A stretch of DNA of 64,000 nucleotides. It comes from Microbacterium stercoris (GTDB taxonomy: Bacteria; Actinomycetota; Actinomycetes; Actinomycetales; Microbacteriaceae). Made by a program: the position numbers and the translations under genes. Location of the stretch: NCBI RefSeq assembly GCF_017592545.1, contig NZ_JAGFOA010000002.1, positions 558,001 through 622,000 on the forward strand, written 5' to 3'. Each line of letters opens with the position of its first letter. Position 1 is the first letter of the stretch. The notes under the pieces were generated by a model. It had not been told where the DNA came from. It ran no database searches and saw nothing but the letters and a program-made list of their open reading frames with translations. Positions 41,626 through 50,913 of this stretch are shown here, in pieces.

Positions 41626-42412
41626 GGCGCGCCGACCGGCGCAGCGCGAGGTAGGCCGGCGGCCCCTGCACGAGGTATCGGTTCGCCAGCCGGCGCGGCT
41701 CCAGCATCAGGCGCCAGGCCCATTCGAGCCCGGCGTCGGAGATCCAGCGCGGCGCGCGCGTCACCCTTCCGGCGAGGAAGTCCACCACCGCCCCGAACGC
41801 CAGCAGCGCGCCGGCGCCCGAGCGCACACCGTGCTGCTCGATCCACCGCTCCTGCCGCGGTTTCCCGAGGCACACGAGCAGGATGTCCACCCGCGCCTGC
41901 CGGATCTCGTCCGCGATCGCACCGGCTCCCTGGGGGGTCGCCAGCTGCTCTCGCGGCGGCGCCCAGTGTCCGGCGAACCGCAGGCCCGCCCAGTCGCGGG
42001 CGAGCCGTGCCCGCAGGGCGTCGGTCAGCGCGGGGTCGCCGCCGAGCACGGCGACCGCCAGCCCCCGGCGCGCGGCGACGTCGAGCACCTCGCCGACCAG
42101 GTCGCTGCCGGAGAGCTTCGGATGTGCGCGGCCGGTCTCGCGCTTCGCGTGCGCGGCGATGGGCGCTCCGTCGATGAGATTCAGCCACTCCACGGGGCCG
42201 TCGCCGTCGCCCGGCGCGCCGGGATTCGTGTGCCGCCCGAAGTGGTGCAGGTGGTCGAGGTTGATCGACGCGACGGCGAGTGGCTTCGCGCCGCGACGAG
42301 TGGCGGCCTCGGCGATCACCTCGATCGCGGGCGCGGCCTCGCACAGATGGATCGGGACGCCGTCGGTGTCGATGGTGGGGATCGCTCCCGTGAAGGTGCC
42401 TGCAGGGCTCAT
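41618..42412 (-). CDS. WecG/TagA/CpsF-family glycosyltransferase
   Basis: 264 aa, GT26 family. Motifs VASINLDHLHHFGR near the start, AVLGGDPALTDALRARL and VDILLVCLGKPRQERWIEQH (the catalytic/UDP-binding signature) are seen, with a C-terminal ISDAGLEWAWRLMLEPRRLANRYL that often tethers these enzymes to the membrane. Members add N-acetylmannosaminuronate, ManNAc or glucose to lipid-linked intermediates. It is preceded by GAGGGAGC at the ATG and by a TATCAG motif 33 nt upstream. Confidence 0.92.
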   Translation of the reverse strand: MSPAGTFTGAIPTIDTDGVPIHLCEAAPAIEVIAEAATRRGAKPLAVASINLDHLHHFGRHTNPGAPGDGDGPVEWLNLIDGAPIAAHAKRETGRAHPKLSGSDLVGEVLDVAARRGLAVAVLGGDPALTDALRARLARDWAGLRFAGHWAPPREQLATPQGAGAIADEIRQARVDILLVCLGKPRQERWIEQHGVRSGAGALLAFGAVVDFLAGRVTRAPRWISDAGLEWAWRLMLEPRRLANRYLVQGPPAYLALRRSARHA

Positions 42413-42439
42413 GCTCCCTCAGAGCGCCCCACATGCGCG

Positions 42440-42446
42440 CTGATAC
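42440..42446 (-). promoter_or_regulatory. TATCAG motif 33 nt before the WecG-like gene
   Basis: On the minus strand GGTATCAG places TATCAG (first T at 42445) exactly 33 nt before ATG 42412. This is the third polysaccharide gene or operon with this word at this distance (also 23324 and 24228). Confidence 0.4.
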
Positions 42447-42482
42447 CGTCGCCGGGCGATCCGCAGGGGTGGGCGTCCCGGA

Positions 42483-43874
42483 TCAGCCCCGCATCGGCCA
42501 CGGCAGCGGCCCGCGGGCGGCCTCGAGCTGCGCGGCGACCGCGAGGATCGTCGCCTCGCCGCCGGGGCGCCCGACCAGCTGCACGCTCACCGGGTGGCCC
42601 TGCGTGGTGACCGGGACGGTGAGCGCGGGCAGCCCCGCCACGTTCACCCACGAGCTGTACGGCGCGTACTCGCACTGGCGACGGAAGCTCAGCGCGGGAT
42701 CGTGCTGAGCGAACCATCCGATCGGCTGCGGCGGCAGCGCGAGGCTGGGGGTGAGCACCACGTCGTAGTCGGCGAAGGCCGAGATCGTGGCCCGTTCGAA
42801 GGCACGGGCCCCCGCCAGCGCGCCGAGCAGCGTCTGCGACGACAGCGCCCGTCCCGCGCGGATGAGCCAGGCCGTCAGCGGCTCCAGCTCGTCGAGGCCG
42901 GCATCGGGAACGGCGACGCGCGCGGCCGATGCCTGCCACAGCGTGAGGAACATGTCGGCGTAGCCCGTCGGGGCCCAGGGCGCGTCGTCGACGACGTGCC
43001 CCGCGTGCTCGAGCATGCCGATGGCGGCCTCCAGCGCGTCCCGTGCCCCGGCATCGAGCCGGATGTCCATGCTCTCCTCCCAGGGCGACACGGTGGTGAC
43101 CCCCACCCGCAGGGCGCCGACAGCCCTGCGTCCGGCATCCGCGAAGGGTCCGTCGCCGGGCGGACGCGTGGCGTAGGGGAGCGCCCCCTCCACGAGCACA
43201 TCGAGCAGCAGGGCGACATCGTCGACCGAGCGCCCGATCGGACCCGCGACCGAGAGCCCGTGCGCCGAGTCCATGCCCGATCCCGAGTTCACCCGCCCCC
43301 GCGACGGCTTCAGACCCACAACGCCCACGGTGGCCGAGGGGATCCGGATCGAGCCGCCGCCGTCGGTCGCGGGGGAGGCGGGCAGCAGCCCCGCCGAGAC
43401 CGCCACGGCCGCGCCTCCGCTCGATCCGCCGGCGCCGTTCGCCGGATCCCACGGATCGCGTGCGGGAGGGGCGAACACCGTCTCGGTGAAGCCCGACAGG
43501 CCGAACTCGGGGGTGTTCGTCTTGCCGAGGCTGATGGATCCGGCGCGATCGAGCACCAGCGCCAGGGGGTCGGACTCCTCCGGCACGTGGTGGAGGTGCA
43601 CGCGGGAGCCGTAGCGGGTGGGCACGCCGGCCCGGGCGGTCAGATCCTTGTCGGCCAGCGGCACACCCCACAGGGGCGGGGCATCCGGCGGGGGAGCGCC
43701 GAGGCGCTCCGCGTGTGCGCGAGCGGCTTCGCGGGTCACCTCCACAAACGCCCCGAGCGCCGCGTGGGCGTCGATGCGCGCGAGGTAGTGCTCGGTCGCC
43801 TCCGTCGGCGTGACCTCGCCGACGCGCAGCGCGCGGGCGAGTGCGCGCAGCCCCAGCTCGTGCAGCTCGCTCAT
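42483..43874 (-). CDS. Amidase-signature hydrolase
   Basis: 463 aa. The amidase Ser-cisSer-Lys triad is evident: Lys in PLADKDLTA, cis-Ser in GAGGSSGGAAVAV, and nucleophile Ser in TDGGGSIRIPSATVGVVGLKPSRGR. Members hydrolyse amides or are GatA relatives; the lack of gatB/gatC nearby favours a stand-alone amidase. I place the start at ATG 43874 behind GGGAGG, since the open frame upstream runs over cysE. It sits between the polysaccharide block and cysE; substrate unknown. Confidence 0.9.
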   Translation of the reverse strand: MSELHELGLRALARALRVGEVTPTEATEHYLARIDAHAALGAFVEVTREAARAHAERLGAPPPDAPPLWGVPLADKDLTARAGVPTRYGSRVHLHHVPEESDPLALVLDRAGSISLGKTNTPEFGLSGFTETVFAPPARDPWDPANGAGGSSGGAAVAVSAGLLPASPATDGGGSIRIPSATVGVVGLKPSRGRVNSGSGMDSAHGLSVAGPIGRSVDDVALLLDVLVEGALPYATRPPGDGPFADAGRRAVGALRVGVTTVSPWEESMDIRLDAGARDALEAAIGMLEHAGHVVDDAPWAPTGYADMFLTLWQASAARVAVPDAGLDELEPLTAWLIRAGRALSSQTLLGALAGARAFERATISAFADYDVVLTPSLALPPQPIGWFAQHDPALSFRRQCEYAPYSSWVNVAGLPALTVPVTTQGHPVSVQLVGRPGGEATILAVAAQLEAARGPLPWPMRG

Positions 43875-43954
43875 GGGCCTCCCTCGAGACGACATCCGCG
43901 CACCGGATCCGGCTGCTCGCGCCCGCCGGTCGACGGCCGCGATGTCGGCGTGCG

Positions 43955-44518
43955 TCAGATCATGTACTCGGGCGCCATCAGCACCCGTCTGGTGTCCTCG
44001 CCCTGCACGCGCGGTCGGGCTTTGGCGGGGATGCCCAGGATGACGCTGTCGGCGGGCATGTCCTTGGTCACCACCGCGTTCGCGCCGATCGCGCTGTTCG
44101 CGCCGATCACCACGGGGCCGAGCACCTTCGCTCCCGCGCCGATCGCGACGTGGTCGCCGATCGTGGGGTGCCGCTTGCCGTGGCTCAACGACGTGCCGCC
44201 GAGGGTGACCCCGTGGTACAGCATCACGTCGTCGCCGATCTCCGCCGTCTCGCCGATCACCACGCCCATGCCGTGGTCGATGAAGAAGCGCCGGCCGATC
44301 CGCGCCCCGGGGTGGATCTCGACGCCGGTCAGCCAGCGCGCGAACTGCGAGCCGGCGCGCGCCAGGAACCGGTGCCCCCGCAGCCACAGAGCGTGGTTGA
44401 AGCGGTGGGCCCAGACGGCGTGCAGTCCGGGGTACAGCGATGCGATCTCAAAGAAACCGCGCGCCGCCGGATCCCGGCGGCGCGCGGCCTCGACATCCTC
44501 GCGGATGTTCAGTTCCAT
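43955..44518 (-). CDS. cysE: Serine O-acetyltransferase
   Basis: 187 aa, the short EpsC/CysE type. It makes O-acetylserine from serine and acetyl-CoA, the first step to cysteine. The N-terminal helical part lacks the long extension of enteric CysE. The hexapeptide beta-helix holds [43 protein letters not shown] and the usual GIPAKARP end. A TAAGCT -10 box (44531 to 44526) lies 7 nt before ATG 44518, so its mRNA may be leaderless, separate from cysK 30 nt upstream. Confidence 0.95.
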   Translation of the reverse strand: MELNIREDVEAARRRDPAARGFFEIASLYPGLHAVWAHRFNHALWLRGHRFLARAGSQFARWLTGVEIHPGARIGRRFFIDHGMGVVIGETAEIGDDVMLYHGVTLGGTSLSHGKRHPTIGDHVAIGAGAKVLGPVVIGANSAIGANAVVTKDMPADSVILGIPAKARPRVQGEDTRRVLMAPEYMI

Positions 44519-44525
44519 ACGCTCG

Positions 44526-44531
44526 AGCTTA
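44526..44531 (-). promoter_or_regulatory. -10 box for leaderless cysE
   Basis: TAAGCT on the minus strand ends 8 nt before ATG 44518, placing the predicted transcript start at the start codon. It lies in the short gap after cysK, so cysE may have a promoter of its own besides read-through. Confidence 0.45.
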
Positions 44532-44548
44532 GTGACGCCCGGGCCCGC

Positions 44549-45487
44549 TCAGTCCTCGCGCAGGTGCTCGAACAGCGCGGTCGAGATGTAGCGCTCGCCC
44601 GTGTCGGGGACGATGACGACGATCTTCTTGCCGGCGTTCTCGGCGCGCTTGGCGAGCTGGACGGCAGCCCACACGGCCGCACCGGCCGAGATGCCCGCGA
44701 GGATGCCCTCGCCGGTGGCGAGCGAACGGGAGGTCTCGATCGCGTCGGCGAACTCGACGGTCACGACCTCGTCGTAGATCTCGGTGTCGAGGATCGGCGG
44801 CACGAAGTTCGGGCCGATGCCCTGGATCTTGGCCGGGCCGGGGGTGCCGGTCGACAGCAGCGGCGAGTCGGTGGGCTCGACGGCGACGACCTTGACGTCG
44901 GGCTTCTTGGCCTTCAGGGCCTGGCCGACACCCGTGATGGTGCCGCCCGTGCCGATGCCGGCGACGAAGATGTCGACGTCGCCGTCGAGGTCGCGCCAGA
45001 TCTCCTCGGCGGTGGTCTTGCGGTGGATCTCGGGGTTGGCCTCGTTCGCGAACTGCTTCGCGAGGATGGCGCCCGGGGTCTCCGCGACGATCTTCTCCGC
45101 CTCGGCGAGGGCGAGCTTCATCCCGCCCGTGGGGTCGGTGAGCACCAGCTCGGCGCCGAAGGCCTTGAGGAGCACGCGGCGCTCCTTCGACATCGAGGCG
45201 GGCATGGTGAGGATGACCTTGTAGCCGCGGGCCGCGCCGACCAGCGCCAGGGCGATGCCCGTGTTGCCCGAGGTCGACTCGACGATCGTGCCGCCCGGCT
45301 TCAGCTCGCCCGACGCTTCGGCGGCGTTGATGATGGCGATGCCCAGGCGGTCCTTGACCGACGAACCGGGGTTGAAGTACTCGAGCTTGGCGTAGACCTC
45401 GGCTCCCGCGTCGCCCGTGACGCGGTTGAGCTTGACGAGCGGCGTGTTGCCGAACGCGGTGGTGATGTCTGCGTGGACACCGGCCAT
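44549..45487 (-). CDS. cysK: Cysteine synthase (O-acetylserine sulfhydrylase)
   Basis: 312 aa PLP enzyme that makes cysteine from O-acetylserine and sulfide. PLP Lys in NPGSSVKDRLG, substrate loop ESTSGNTGIALA, phosphate loop GIGTGGTITGVGQ, and AGISAGAA near the C-terminus. The C-terminal region and length (about 310 aa) match CysK. ATG 45487 follows AAAGAGGAG; the frame extends upstream to 45646 but that is not used. cysE is 30 nt downstream, so the pair makes cysteine in two steps. Confidence 0.97.
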   Translation of the reverse strand: MAGVHADITTAFGNTPLVKLNRVTGDAGAEVYAKLEYFNPGSSVKDRLGIAIINAAEASGELKPGGTIVESTSGNTGIALALVGAARGYKVILTMPASMSKERRVLLKAFGAELVLTDPTGGMKLALAEAEKIVAETPGAILAKQFANEANPEIHRKTTAEEIWRDLDGDVDIFVAGIGTGGTITGVGQALKAKKPDVKVVAVEPTDSPLLSTGTPGPAKIQGIGPNFVPPILDTEIYDEVVTVEFADAIETSRSLATGEGILAGISAGAAVWAAVQLAKRAENAGKKIVVIVPDTGERYISTALFEHLRED

Positions 45488-45679
45488 GGCGGTTCTCCTC
45501 TTTCGTGAGCGGGATCCGGCGGTCGGGGCCGCACGGAAGACGGCGGAGCCTCCCCGCCTCGATCCAGCGTAGGCCGCACGTCCGACGCCGTGCACGTCCT
45601 TGACGCATTCGGTCACATACATGCGGACGCGTTCCGCGACATGCAAGATGCCCCCCGGATCCGTCCGGCCGCCGCCGCG

Positions 45680-45685
45680 TAGGCT
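45680..45685 (+). promoter_or_regulatory. -10 box for leaderless prmC
   Basis: TAGGCT ends 9 nt before ATG 45694, with no ribosome-binding site between, so prmC is probably transcribed as a leaderless mRNA. It would start a separate transcription unit after the divergent cysK. Confidence 0.45.
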
Positions 45686-45693
45686 GGCTCCCC

Positions 45694-46578
45694 ATGACCG
45701 GAACCCCCTCGACCGAAGCGTCTGTCCGCGACGTGCTCGCGGCGGCCGCCGCCCGACTCGCCGAGGCGGGCGTCACGGATCCGCAGGTCGATGCCGAGCT
45801 GCTGCTCGCGCACGTGCGCGGCCAGTCGCGTGGTGCTCTCCAGGTCGCCGTCATGACCGGGGCCGTGCTCGCCCCCGAGGAGGCGCGCGCGTTCGATGCG
45901 GCGGTCGCCCGACGCGCCGCGCGGGAGCCGCTGCAGCACATCACGGGCGTCGCCTACTTCCGCCACCTCGAGCTCGCCGTGGGCCCCGGGGTCTTCGTGC
46001 CGCGGCCCGAGACCGAGGGAGTGGTGCAGTTCGGGATCGACGCCCTGCGCGCCGCCGCCGCCGCGGAGCCCATCGGCGTCGACCTCGGCTCCGGGTCGGG
46101 TGCGATCGCCCTGGCCATGGCGACCGAGGTGCCGCACGCCCGCGTCTTCGCGGCCGAGAACTCGCCCGAGGCGTTCCCCTGGACGAGGCGCAACGTCGAG
46201 GCCAGCGGCGCGGACAACCTCCGCCTGGACTTCGTCGATCTCGCGGACGCCTTCCCCGAGCTCGACGGCACCGCCGATGTCGTGGTGTCCAATCCGCCCT
46301 ACGTGCCGGATGACGCCATCCCGCGCGACCCGGAGGTGCGCCTGCACGACCCGCACGCGGCGCTCTACGGCGGCCCCGACGGGCTCGACGTGGTGCGCGT
46401 GCTCAGTCGCACCGCACACCGCCTCCTGCGGCCGGGGGGCCTGCTCGTCATCGAGCATGGCGAGCTGCAGGGCGCCGCGATCCGCGACATCCTGACGGTC
46501 GACGGATGGCGCGGAGCGGCCACCCACCGCGATCTGACCCTGCGCGATCGCACGACCACCGCGCTCCGCGCGCAGTGA
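45694..46578 (+). CDS. prmC: Release-factor glutamine N5-methyltransferase
   Basis: 294 aa. Methylates the Gln of the GGQ motif in release factors such as PrfA (Gln234 here). An N-terminal helical domain binds the factor. The SAM-binding motif is GVDLGSGSGAIALAMA and the catalytic motif NPPYVP is present. In most actinobacteria prmC follows prfA directly; here it is 31 kb downstream, so the block between is an insertion. Confidence 0.96.
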   Translation: MTGTPSTEASVRDVLAAAAARLAEAGVTDPQVDAELLLAHVRGQSRGALQVAVMTGAVLAPEEARAFDAAVARRAAREPLQHITGVAYFRHLELAVGPGVFVPRPETEGVVQFGIDALRAAAAAEPIGVDLGSGSGAIALAMATEVPHARVFAAENSPEAFPWTRRNVEASGADNLRLDFVDLADAFPELDGTADVVVSNPPYVPDDAIPRDPEVRLHDPHAALYGGPDGLDVVRVLSRTAHRLLRPGGLLVIEHGELQGAAIRDILTVDGWRGAATHRDLTLRDRTTTALRAQ

Positions 46579-46627
46579 GGCGCGCGACCCGGTGACACGA
46601 TCTCCGGATCCTCGGAGTCCGTCCCCG

Positions 46628-46633
46628 TAGAAT
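46628..46633 (+). promoter_or_regulatory. -10 box for leaderless sua5
   Basis: TAGAAT ends 8 nt before ATG 46641, again the spacing of a leaderless transcript start. Confidence 0.5.
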
Positions 46634-46640
46634 CCGAGGG

Positions 46641-47348
46641 ATGTCCTCCCCTCTGTTCGACTGCAGCGATGAGGCGCAGCTGCTCAGCGGCATGCGCCAG
46701 GCACGTCAGGCGATCGCGCGCGGTCACCTCGTCGTCCTGCCCACCGACACCGTGTACGGCGTCGCGGCCGACGCCTTCTCGGCGGCGGCCGTCCAGCGCC
46801 TCCTCGACGCGAAGGGTCGCGGGCGCCAGCAGCCCCCGCCCGTGCTGGTGGCCGGCGTCGACGCCCTCCGCGCGCTCGTCGAGGAGGTGCCCGAGGCCGT
46901 CGAGCGGCTCGTGGAGCGCTTCTGGCCGGGTGGCCTGACGATCGTGCTGCCCGCTCAGCCGTCGCTCACCTGGGACCTGGGGGAGACGCGCGGCACGGTC
47001 GCGGTGCGCATGCCGGATCACCGGATCGCCCTCGAGCTGCTGAGCGAGACGGGTCCGCTGGCCGTGTCGAGCGCCAATCTCACCGGCAAGCCCGCGGCTG
47101 TGGTGGGCGACGACGCCCGAGCGATGCTCGGCGACAGCGTGGCCGTCTACCTCGACGCCGGTCCCTCCCGCACGGGCGTGGCCTCCACGATCATCGACGC
47201 GACCTCGCTGGTCGGCGTCCTCCCCGACGGCGAGGAGCCGCGCGTGCGCATCCTGCGCGACGGCGCGGTCTCGCGCGACGAGCTGGCCGAGGTGCTCGGC
47301 GACCTGCTCGAGCCCGATGCCGACCCCGCCGAGGACGCCCCCGCGTGA
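46641..47348 (+). CDS. L-threonylcarbamoyladenylate synthase (Sua5/YrdC/TsaC)
   Basis: 235 aa. Makes threonylcarbamoyl-AMP for t6A modification of tRNA. The YrdC fold shows VVLPTDTVYGVAADAF, KGRGRQQPPPVLV, FWPGGLTIVL and VRMPDH, and ends near ILRDGAVSRDEL. At 235 aa it has no C-terminal Sua5 extension, so it is the TsaC length. GTGA links it to the wecA-like gene. Confidence 0.94.
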   Translation: MSSPLFDCSDEAQLLSGMRQARQAIARGHLVVLPTDTVYGVAADAFSAAAVQRLLDAKGRGRQQPPPVLVAGVDALRALVEEVPEAVERLVERFWPGGLTIVLPAQPSLTWDLGETRGTVAVRMPDHRIALELLSETGPLAVSSANLTGKPAAVVGDDARAMLGDSVAVYLDAGPSRTGVASTIIDATSLVGVLPDGEEPRVRILRDGAVSRDELAEVLGDLLEPDADPAEDAPA

Positions 47349-48526
47349 GGCAGTACCTCTTCACCATCCTGCTCACGGCGGCGCTGACGACGGCGCTCGC
47401 GTGGGCGGTGTGGCGATTGAGCATGCGCTACAAGCTGTACCCGGGCATCCGGGAGCGCGACGTCCACAAGACCCCCACGCCGCGGCTGGGCGGCGTCGCC
47501 ATGTTCCTCGGCATCGTGGCCGCGGTGCTGGTCTCGTCGCAGAACCCCTTCTTCGAGATCCTCTGGATCGACCCCAGCAAGATGTGGGCGATCCTCGGCG
47601 CGTCGCTCCTCATCGTGATCGTGGGCGTCGCCGACGACCTGTGGGACCTCGACTGGACCATCAAGCTCGGCGCGCAGTTCCTGGCGGCGGGCGTGATCGC
47701 GGTCGTCGGCGGCCTGCAGATCTACGTGCTCCCCATCGGCGGCATGACCCTCGTCTCCAGCTGGACGAGCATCATCCTGACCATGTTCTCGATCGTCGTC
47801 GTGATGAACGCCGTCAACTTCATCGACGGCCTCGACGGCCTGGTCGCGGGCGTGTGCCTGATCGCGAACAGCGTCTTCTTCGTCTACTCCTATCTGCTCT
47901 CGCGCGACTTCCTCACCACGAACTCGAGCATCGCGGCCTTCCTCGCGGCCACGATGATCGGCGCGTGCGGGGGATTCCTCGTGCTGAACTGGCGACCCGC
48001 GAAGCTGTTCATGGGCGATTCGGGCGCGCTGCTGCTCGGTCTGCTCATGGCGACCTCCGCTCTCGCGGTGACCGGATCGCTCCCGCCCGAGCTGCTGCTG
48101 CCCGAGGCTGACGTCGACCGCTTCGGCCAGTCGCAGCTGCTGGGTGCGTTCCTCCCGATCCTGCTGCCGCTGGTGATCGTGCTGCTGCCGCTCGCCGATC
48201 TCAGTCTCGCGGTGATCCGGCGTCTGCGCGCGGGGAAGTCGCCGTTCGCCCCCGACCGCAAGCACCTGCACCACCGGATGCTCGATCTCGGCCACTCCGA
48301 TCTCGACGCCGTGCTGATCTTCTACGCCTGGACCTCGGTGATCTCGCTCGCCGTGCTGCTGATGTACCTCGGCACCCGCGACGACTGGCTCGGGTCGTAC
48401 TGGGTCGGCGTCGCGTTCGGTGTCATCGGGATCGTCGCGTGCCTGTTCCTCACCCTCACCCCCACCCGCCGCCGTGCGCCCGCCGCGCCGGATCCGACCC
48501 CCGCGCCTCAGGAGGCCACACGATGA
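47345..48526 (+). CDS. WecA/MraY-family prenyl-phosphate glycosyl-1-phosphate transferase
   Basis: 393 aa with about 11 membrane helices. Family motifs: DVHKTPTPRLGG, VADDLWDLDW (Asp-rich metal site), MNAVNFIDGLDGLVAG, FMGDSGALLLG, and APDRKHLHHRMLDLGHS, the WecA-type carbohydrate-recognition HxHHR motif. It attaches a sugar-1-phosphate to decaprenyl phosphate. In Mycobacterium the same position holds rfe/wecA, which starts arabinogalactan linker synthesis. It could also prime the glycan made by the 23-42 kb cluster; this is inference. Confidence 0.93.
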   Translation: MRQYLFTILLTAALTTALAWAVWRLSMRYKLYPGIRERDVHKTPTPRLGGVAMFLGIVAAVLVSSQNPFFEILWIDPSKMWAILGASLLIVIVGVADDLWDLDWTIKLGAQFLAAGVIAVVGGLQIYVLPIGGMTLVSSWTSIILTMFSIVVVMNAVNFIDGLDGLVAGVCLIANSVFFVYSYLLSRDFLTTNSSIAAFLAATMIGACGGFLVLNWRPAKLFMGDSGALLLGLLMATSALAVTGSLPPELLLPEADVDRFGQSQLLGAFLPILLPLVIVLLPLADLSLAVIRRLRAGKSPFAPDRKHLHHRMLDLGHSDLDAVLIFYAWTSVISLAVLLMYLGTRDDWLGSYWVGVAFGVIGIVACLFLTLTPTRRRAPAAPDPTPAPQEATR

Positions 48527-49029
48527 CCAGCAACGAGGCTCCGGCCCCCAAGGCCGCGGCCACCAGCAACCCGGTGTTCCGTCGCGCGCTCATCTGGGGC
48601 GCGATCGCGACCGCGGTGATCGCCGTCGTCGGCGGCGCGATCGGCTACGCGGTCGCCGGGTCGAACGGCCTGTTCAGCGCCCTGGCCGGAGCGGCACTGG
48701 CCTTCGTCTTCATGGGGCTGACGGCCGGCACGATCCTGCTCGCCAACCGCTGGACCGGAGACCAGCTGTTCGCGCCCATCTTCTTCGCGGTCGTCCTGGG
48801 CGGGTGGCTGCTCAAGCTGGTGCTGTTCATCATCGTGCTGATCGTGCTGCGCGGTGCGCCGTGGATCCAGCCGCAGGTGTTCTTCTTCGCGGTCGTGGCC
48901 AGCGTCGTGACGTCGCTCGCGATCGACGCGATCGCCATGATCCGCACCCGTGCGCCGTACGTCGACGTGGCCCTCCCGACGGAGGTCGCCGAGGACACGG
49001 CACCCGGCGAGAAGCCCACGGCAGACTGA
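48523..49029 (+). CDS. Small four-helix membrane protein of the atp operon leader
   Basis: 168 aa. An Ala/Pro/Lys-rich N-terminus is followed by four hydrophobic helices (about residues 24-46, 51-73, 84-108, 116-138). ATG 48523 follows AGGAGG and overlaps the WecA stop. The position, right before atpB, matches the uncharacterised AtpI-like gene in the mycobacterial operon. Family name and role (possible assembly factor) are by position only. Confidence 0.75.
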   Translation: MTSNEAPAPKAAATSNPVFRRALIWGAIATAVIAVVGGAIGYAVAGSNGLFSALAGAALAFVFMGLTAGTILLANRWTGDQLFAPIFFAVVLGGWLLKLVLFIIVLIVLRGAPWIQPQVFFFAVVASVVTSLAIDAIAMIRTRAPYVDVALPTEVAEDTAPGEKPTAD

Positions 49030-49185
49030 CTTTTCGACGCGGCGTAGAAGGCCCCCATCTTTTGATAGGCTTACCTCGTTCCTGCCGCGTGCTCTATGAA
49101 GCCAATGGTGACGCTGAGTCCGGTAGATGACGACTTCCTGCCCTCCCCGGTCATCATGCCGGAGCTATGAAGCCGGAGCCACACG
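49030..49185 (+). promoter_or_regulatory. Leader region before atpB with promoter and possible upstream ORF
   Basis: TAGGCT (49066-49071) is a likely -10 for the ATP synthase genes, giving a leader of about 110 nt. Within it, ATGAAGCC occurs twice (49096 and 49167). The first opens a 24-codon frame to TGA 49168-49170, with the second ATG overlapping that stop. No ribosome site precedes the first ATG. The ribosome site GGAG (49175-49178) is 7 nt before the TTG of atpB. Confidence 0.45.
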
Positions 49186-50315
<1,130 letters not shown>

Positions 50316-50349
50316 ACCCTTTCCTCAAGCTGACACGTTAGGAGACAGG

Positions 50350-50913
50350 ATGCTGAACGCTCTTGTCACGTTCGCCGCCGAAGAAGGGCACGCGGAGACT
50401 CCGCCGAGCCCGCTCTTCCCGGCGGTCTACGACATCATCTGGTCGGGCCTCTGCTTCCTGGTCATCCTGTTCGTGGTGATCAAGATCGCCCTTCCGAAGC
50501 TCACGGCGATGCTCGACGCTCGCTCGGCGGCCATCGAGGGCAACATCGCCAAGGCCGACGAGGCGCAGCGCCAGGCTGAGGCTGCTCTGGAGGAGTACAC
50601 CAAGCAGCTCGCCGACGCCCGCAAGGAGGCAGGTGACATCCGCGAGGCCGCCCGTGAGGACGGCAAGCGCATCGTCGCCGAGGCCAAGGCCAACGCCGCC
50701 ACCGAGGCCGAGCGCATCACCGCCACCGCTCACACGCAGATCGAGGCGGAGCGCCAGTCGGCGCTCGTCACGCTCCGCAGCGAGGTCGGCGCGCTCGCGA
50801 TCGACCTGGCCGGCAACGTGATCGGCGAGACGCTGAGCGACGACCAGAAGGCCTCGGCCGTGGTCGACCGCTTCCTCGCCGACCTCGAGGCTTCCGAGAA
50901 GGCGGTCAAGTAA
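50350..50913 (+). CDS. atpF: F1Fo ATP synthase subunit b
   Basis: 187 aa. One membrane helix (residues about 28-50) followed by a long coiled-coil (DARSAAIEGNIAKADEAQRQAEAAL onward) forming the peripheral stalk. ATG 50350, 34 nt after atpE, follows TTAGGAGACAGG. The atpH start overlaps its stop by one base. Confidence 0.95.
   Translation: MLNALVTFAAEEGHAETPPSPLFPAVYDIIWSGLCFLVILFVVIKIALPKLTAMLDARSAAIEGNIAKADEAQRQAEAALEEYTKQLADARKEAGDIREAAREDGKRIVAEAKANAATEAERITATAHTQIEAERQSALVTLRSEVGALAIDLAGNVIGETLSDDQKASAVVDRFLADLEASEKAVK

Noticed and set aside
14902..45693. A mobile element (IS, integrase or prophage) as the cause of the 31-kb block
   Set aside because: No transposase, integrase, phage gene, terminal inverted repeat or matching edge repeats were found.
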